41,510 nucleotides of DNA from NCBI RefSeq assembly GCF_042665255.1, contig NZ_JBHTCD010000039.1. One strand, 5' to 3'. Origin of the DNA: Insolitispirillum peregrinum (GTDB lineage Bacteria > Pseudomonadota > Alphaproteobacteria > Rhodospirillales > Rhodospirillaceae). The notes under the pieces are model-generated. The model did not search any database. It was not told where the DNA came from and was given only the letters and a program-made list of their open reading frames with translations. Position 1 is the first letter of the stretch, and every line of letters begins with the position of its first letter. Shown here piece after piece: positions 38,616 through 41,510 of this stretch. The translations under genes were made by a program, and so were the position numbers.

Positions 38616-38644
38616 TTGCACAGGGTCGGTCCTGCCCCTACCTT
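38616..38644 (+). promoter_or_regulatory. Candidate promoter in the 38530-38762 gap
   Basis: TTGCAC (38616-38621), a 17-bp spacer and TACCTT (38639-38644) lie about 118 bp before the Bax-inhibitor gene. A small ACCCG/CGGGT hairpin at 38593-38610 may end the permease transcript. Nothing else is seen in this gap. Confidence 0.5.
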
Positions 38645-38762
38645 GGAGAGCATGAGGTTCCCGCTGTCGTCAGCCATCCGGCTGGCGGGGCGGGGCGGAA
38701 TGGTGCGTCGCCGGGGTGAGATGACCTTGTCAGCGATGCTTTAACACAGAGGACACATCACG

Positions 38763-39503
38763 ATGGCCTTTCAGGACCGCGATTATATGCAGGCCCGTTC
38801 GGCAGAGGCAGCCCACGAACTCGATCAGGGCCTGCGCAGCTACATGCTGCGCGTTTACAACTACATGGCATCGGCTGTTGCCCTGACCGGGATCATTTCC
38901 TGGCTGGTTGTGAACACCTCGCTCAGTGGTCTGTTCTTCGTTATGACCCCCAAGGGTGGCTATGCTCCGTCGATGCTGTCGTGGGGCGCGATGCTGTTGA
39001 GTATCGGGATGGTGTTCTTCCTCAGCTTCCGCATCAACCACATGCGCGCCTCGACCGCGCAGGGCCTGTTCTGGGCCTATGCCACCCTGGCCGGTATCGG
39101 TCTGGCGCCGATCTTCTACACCTACACCGCTGATTCGATTGCGCGTGTGTTCTTCATCTCGGCGGGTGCGTTTGCCGGTCTGTCGCTGTACGGCTATACC
39201 ACCAAGCGTGATCTGACCGGGTTCGGCTCGTTCCTGATCATGGGCCTGATCGGCCTGCTGATTGCCAGCGTGGTCAACATGTTCATGCAGAGCACGATGA
39301 TGCACTGGGTGATCTCGGCTGCCGGTGTGCTGATCTTCTCGGGCCTGACCGCCTATGACACCCAGAAGATCAAGGAAATGTACTACGAAGCCGACAGCGC
39401 GGAGATGGCCTCGAAAAAGGCGGTGATGGGTGCGCTGACCCTGTACATGGACTTCATCAACCTGTTCCTGATGCTGCTGCGCTTCTTTGGTGACCGTCGT
39501 TGA
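38763..39503 (+). CDS. Bax inhibitor-1 / YccA-family membrane protein
   Basis: The protein has 246 residues and seven predicted membrane helices, beginning with YNYMASAVALTGIISWLVV. The typical family signature is seen in IFSGLTAYDTQKIKEMY, with conserved aspartates near the C-terminus that act in pH-gated calcium leak in a bacterial homologue. Bacterial members bind and inhibit FtsH protease or conduct calcium; which holds here is unknown. A short cytoplasmic N-terminus precedes the first helix. The gene stands alone, with its own promoter candidate and a strong terminator. Confidence 0.9.
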   Translation: MAFQDRDYMQARSAEAAHELDQGLRSYMLRVYNYMASAVALTGIISWLVVNTSLSGLFFVMTPKGGYAPSMLSWGAMLLSIGMVFFLSFRINHMRASTAQGLFWAYATLAGIGLAPIFYTYTADSIARVFFISAGAFAGLSLYGYTTKRDLTGFGSFLIMGLIGLLIASVVNMFMQSTMMHWVISAAGVLIFSGLTAYDTQKIKEMYYEADSAEMASKKAVMGALTLYMDFINLFLMLLRFFGDRR

Positions 39504-39536
39504 TCCGTTCAGCGTAACCAACAGGACGTGTCTCGG

Positions 39537-39567
39537 AACCCCGCCGGATCATCCGGCGGGGTTTTTG
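39537..39567 (+). terminator. Rho-independent terminator after the Bax-inhibitor gene
   Basis: AACCCCGCCGGAT and ATCCGGCGGGGTT form a perfect stem with a minimal loop, followed by TTT. This is a canonical strong terminator, 34 bp after the stop. Confidence 0.93.
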
Positions 39568-39639
39568 TTGCTCTTGGCGGCGGCGGTCGCCACACTGAGG
39601 GTGACCTGAAACCGTTCGAGCGACGATGAGAGCCGCCTG

Positions 39640-40230
39640 ATGACGCAGTTCACCCCACCAAAGGGACCCGCTGTTGCCCCCGATACCGCCGCCCGGAGCG
39701 GATGCGGCGGGCGTGGTCCGGTATCCTTGCGGATGCCGGAAGGCGATGACCGTTTGCGCAAGGTCTGTGACGATTGCGGTTTCGTCTATTACGAAAATCC
39801 CAAGGTGATCGTCGGTGCGGTTTGTACCTGGGATGATGCCGATGGTGAGCCGCTGTTCCTGATGATCCGGCGAGGGATCGAGCCGCAGCTGGGCTATTGG
39901 GGGCTGCCGTCCGGCTATATGGAACTGCACGAGACCAGCCATGCCGGGGCAGCGCGCGAGGTGTGGGAAGAAGCCCGCGCCCGGGTCGAAACCGACCATC
40001 TGCTGGCGATTTACAATTTGCCGGAGATCAGTCAGGTCCATCTGATCTATCGCGCCCGCATGATGACCAGTCACCACGGCGCAGGCCCGGAAAGCATCGA
40101 AACGGCGCTGTTCCGCTGGGACGAGATTCCGTGGGACGAGCTGGCCTATCCGAATGTGGCGTGGGCGCTGGAAAGCTGGCGCAAGGTGCGGGGGCAGGAT
40201 GGGTTTGCCCCGATGACCGGCCCGGTTTGA
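39640..40230 (+). CDS. NUDIX hydrolase with zinc-ribbon-like head
   Basis: The protein has 196 residues. A short Pro-rich N-terminus leads to RKVCDDCGFVYYENPKVIVG, a CxxC half of a zinc-ribbon usual for COG1051-type enzymes. The NUDIX box begins GYMELHETSHAGAAREVWEE and then ARA; the catalytic RE..EE residues are kept, but the usual Gly near the end of the box is Arg. Substrates are likely nucleoside diphosphates linked to another group. The ribosome site is weak. The gene stands alone between a terminator and a repeat-rich gap. Confidence 0.85.
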   Translation: MTQFTPPKGPAVAPDTAARSGCGGRGPVSLRMPEGDDRLRKVCDDCGFVYYENPKVIVGAVCTWDDADGEPLFLMIRRGIEPQLGYWGLPSGYMELHETSHAGAAREVWEEARARVETDHLLAIYNLPEISQVHLIYRARMMTSHHGAGPESIETALFRWDEIPWDELAYPNVAWALESWRKVRGQDGFAPMTGPV

Positions 40231-40250
40231 GGGAGGGATTGCTTGGAGCC

Positions 40251-40267
40251 GCGTGCGTTAAACCGGA
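40251..40267. repeat. Partial copy of the dispersed palindrome seen at 19639
   Basis: GCGTGCGTTAAACCGGA is identical, on the other strand, to 19653-19669. It lies 20 bp after the NUDIX stop. The other arm is missing here, so this is a fragment. Confidence 0.68.
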
Positions 40268-40380
40268 CGCCACAGTACACGAAAGTAGAAAAACAGGATC
40301 ATGGAGCGCTGCTCCAAACCTCGCCGGGGCCGGGAGGCCCCGGACCCCATTAATTTGATATTGAAAGAGAAAATGGGGGT

Positions 40381-40399
40381 TTGGGGCCTCAGGCCCCAA
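40381..40399. repeat. Palindromic GC-rich intergenic repeat
   Basis: TTGGGGCCT and AGGCCCCAA are perfect arms with one base between. It is part of a 120-bp GC-rich stretch (about 40300-40420) with further GGGGCC hairpins, of a kind that is dispersed in related genomes. It sits just past the hemerythrin gene stop and may aid termination. Confidence 0.65.
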
Positions 40400-40422
40400 G
40401 CGGTTCCAGGCGGCAGCCTGCA

Positions 40423-41250
40423 CTACAGGGCTTGAGCTGCCAGCGTCGGGGCCAGGCGGCGAAAGTCCTTCATGTCGCCTTCGGTGATGTGATTGAGCAT
40501 CCAGAAGCTGAGAAAATCACGCGCGAAACTCAGCGGTGCCAGCTTGCCCTGCTCGACGCGCTGGATCATGGCATCCAGACTGCGCATCAGCCCGACATGG
40601 GCCAGCCGATGGGTCTGACCAATATCCTGATCCTGTTCCGCCAGCACGCTTTCCTCGACCCGGAAATGGTGTGCAGCCAGAGCGCGGAACTCGTGCATGG
40701 CATGGCTGAACTGGTGCCGGGCCTGTTGGCCTGCCAGCCGGTTCAGCCGTTCGGCATGATACATCAGCGAACGATGATGCGAGTCGATCTGGATGTTGCC
40801 GGTCAGGTAGGTTTCATGCCATTGCAAAATCTGGCCGCTGCGGGTGTTGCGCATGGCTTTGGCATGGTCGGCAAAGCGTTGCAGATAGGGCCAATAGGCA
40901 CTGTCTTCGATCAGTTCGTGGTCACAGAGCAGGGATTCAAGATCCTGCATCGCCTCGGACAGCCGGAGTGTGCTGTCAATTGCCAGTTGATTACGAACCC
41001 CGGCGATGGTGGCAAGCAGGGTATGATGCCGTTCGCTGTGATGGTCGGTGGCGGGAAAGCCTGCCCCCCGAATGATGATTTCTTCCAGGCTGAAGTGGTG
41101 GCGGAGCTGGCCGATAAAGGCATTGAGGGCAGCGATCAGGCTGGGGCGGTCACCAGTATGGCGCCAGTAATCCCACAGGGCATTGACCTGCTGGGCGAGG
41201 GCCTCGTGGCCTTCGTCAAGGATACTGTTCCCAATGTGTGCGGCCTGCAT
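40423..41250 (-). CDS. Two-domain hemerythrin
   Basis: The start at 41250 (GAGGG upstream) gives 275 residues. Two full hemerythrin domains are seen. The first carries H15, H52 with E56, H71/H75 and H111 with D116. The second has H159, H195 with E199, H214/H218 and H254 with D259. Each set gives the seven ligands for a di-iron site that binds oxygen or senses it. No other domain is attached, so storage, transport or signalling by protein contact is likely. The gene stands alone near the insertion sequence; the 130 bp upstream of its start are intact. Confidence 0.88.
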   Translation of the reverse strand: MQAAHIGNSILDEGHEALAQQVNALWDYWRHTGDRPSLIAALNAFIGQLRHHFSLEEIIIRGAGFPATDHHSERHHTLLATIAGVRNQLAIDSTLRLSEAMQDLESLLCDHELIEDSAYWPYLQRFADHAKAMRNTRSGQILQWHETYLTGNIQIDSHHRSLMYHAERLNRLAGQQARHQFSHAMHEFRALAAHHFRVEESVLAEQDQDIGQTHRLAHVGLMRSLDAMIQRVEQGKLAPLSFARDFLSFWMLNHITEGDMKDFRRLAPTLAAQAL

Positions 41251-41383
41251 CAACACCCTCGCAATTAGAATGGTTTTTCTGCGAATTTGCATAAAATGCA
41301 AGATTGTTATGCCAGACAACGCCTCATGCTGGAAAGGACGCAAAATCCCTATGGCCAAAAGCCATAGATCAACGTGCGCTAGC

Positions 41384-41510
41384 TGTCGTGTCTCAGGAGG
41401 TTGTTTAGGGAGCTCAGCAGAATTATGTGAGTTTTGCGAGAAGCCAGATCCTGAGCAGGAGGCCCCGTGAACATCCACAAGAATGCCAAATTGACCCCAT
41501 CGGGCCGAGC
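41384..41510 (+). mobile_element. Left end of an IS481-family insertion sequence (partial)
   Basis: GCTAGC (41378-41383) fits the NCTAGN target known for IS481 relatives, which make 6-bp target duplications. The element would then start with TGTCGTGTCTCAGGAGG at 41384, with the transposase starting 83 bp later. The right end lies outside the window, so the duplication cannot be checked. Confidence 0.6.
41467..41510 (+). CDS. IS481-family transposase, N-terminal fragment
   Basis: A GTG start after CAGGAGG opens a frame that reads MNIHKNAKLTPSGRA and runs off the window. This is the well-known beginning of IS481-type DDE transposases (MNIHKNARLTP and similar), whose first part is a helix-turn-helix that recognises the ends. 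Only 14 residues are visible, but the match to the family start is close. The upstream bases hold the presumed terminal repeat. Confidence 0.72.
   Translation, partial: MNIHKNAKLTPSGR

Overview
The window looks like the chromosome of a GC-rich alphaproteobacterium, most likely in or near the Rhodospirillales. The signs are an IalB-family protein, a divergent polysaccharide deacetylase followed by rppH, dispersed intergenic palindromes of alphaproteobacterial type, and strong GC bias at third codon positions. The organism call is inference from gene content, not a database match. The window divides near 19.5 kb.

Bases 1 to about 19.5 kb are a mobile, plasmid-like element that continues past the left edge. 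It carries an ArdC-type antirestriction/primase fusion. It has a BrnT-type toxin-antitoxin pair with tandem operators, followed by a nucleotidyltransferase-fold gene. A leftward mobilization operon encodes a MobC-like protein, two BRO-type proteins, a VirD2-type relaxase fused to a helicase, and an Arc-like repressor. A large serine recombinase follows. Leftward blocks of unrecognised genes include a four-gene overlapping operon with membrane proteins and a tandem pair of paralogues. The block ends in a winged-helix plus DnaA-N-like replication protein, with a possible short antisense RNA in its leader. Two striking non-coding arrays flank the recombinase: twelve perfect 10-bp repeats upstream, and five 20-bp palindromes at 38 to 40-bp spacing downstream.

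Bases 19.5 to 41.4 kb look like chromosomal core. In order they hold: cell-envelope polysaccharide deacetylase, rppH and L-lactate dehydrogenase; an IalB-like periplasmic protein; a set combining a PuuC-like aldehyde dehydrogenase with alanine dehydrogenase and an acetylpolyamine amidohydrolase, suggesting (acetyl)polyamine and amine catabolism; a Fur-boxed siderophore receptor with its AraC regulator and a siderophore-esterase-like lipoprotein; a FIST protein co-transcribed with a TesA-type esterase; the divergent YbbA/YbbP-type ABC system with an inserted methyltransferase; a Bax-inhibitor-1 protein; a NUDIX hydrolase; and a tandem two-domain hemerythrin. The right edge cuts into an IS481-family insertion sequence sitting in a GCTAGC target.

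No rRNA, tRNA or CRISPR array was recognised. The most unusual signals are the two repeat arrays around the recombinase, the candidate antisense RNA in the replication leader, the BRO genes inside the mobilization operon, and the toxin-antitoxin/nucleotidyltransferase cluster.
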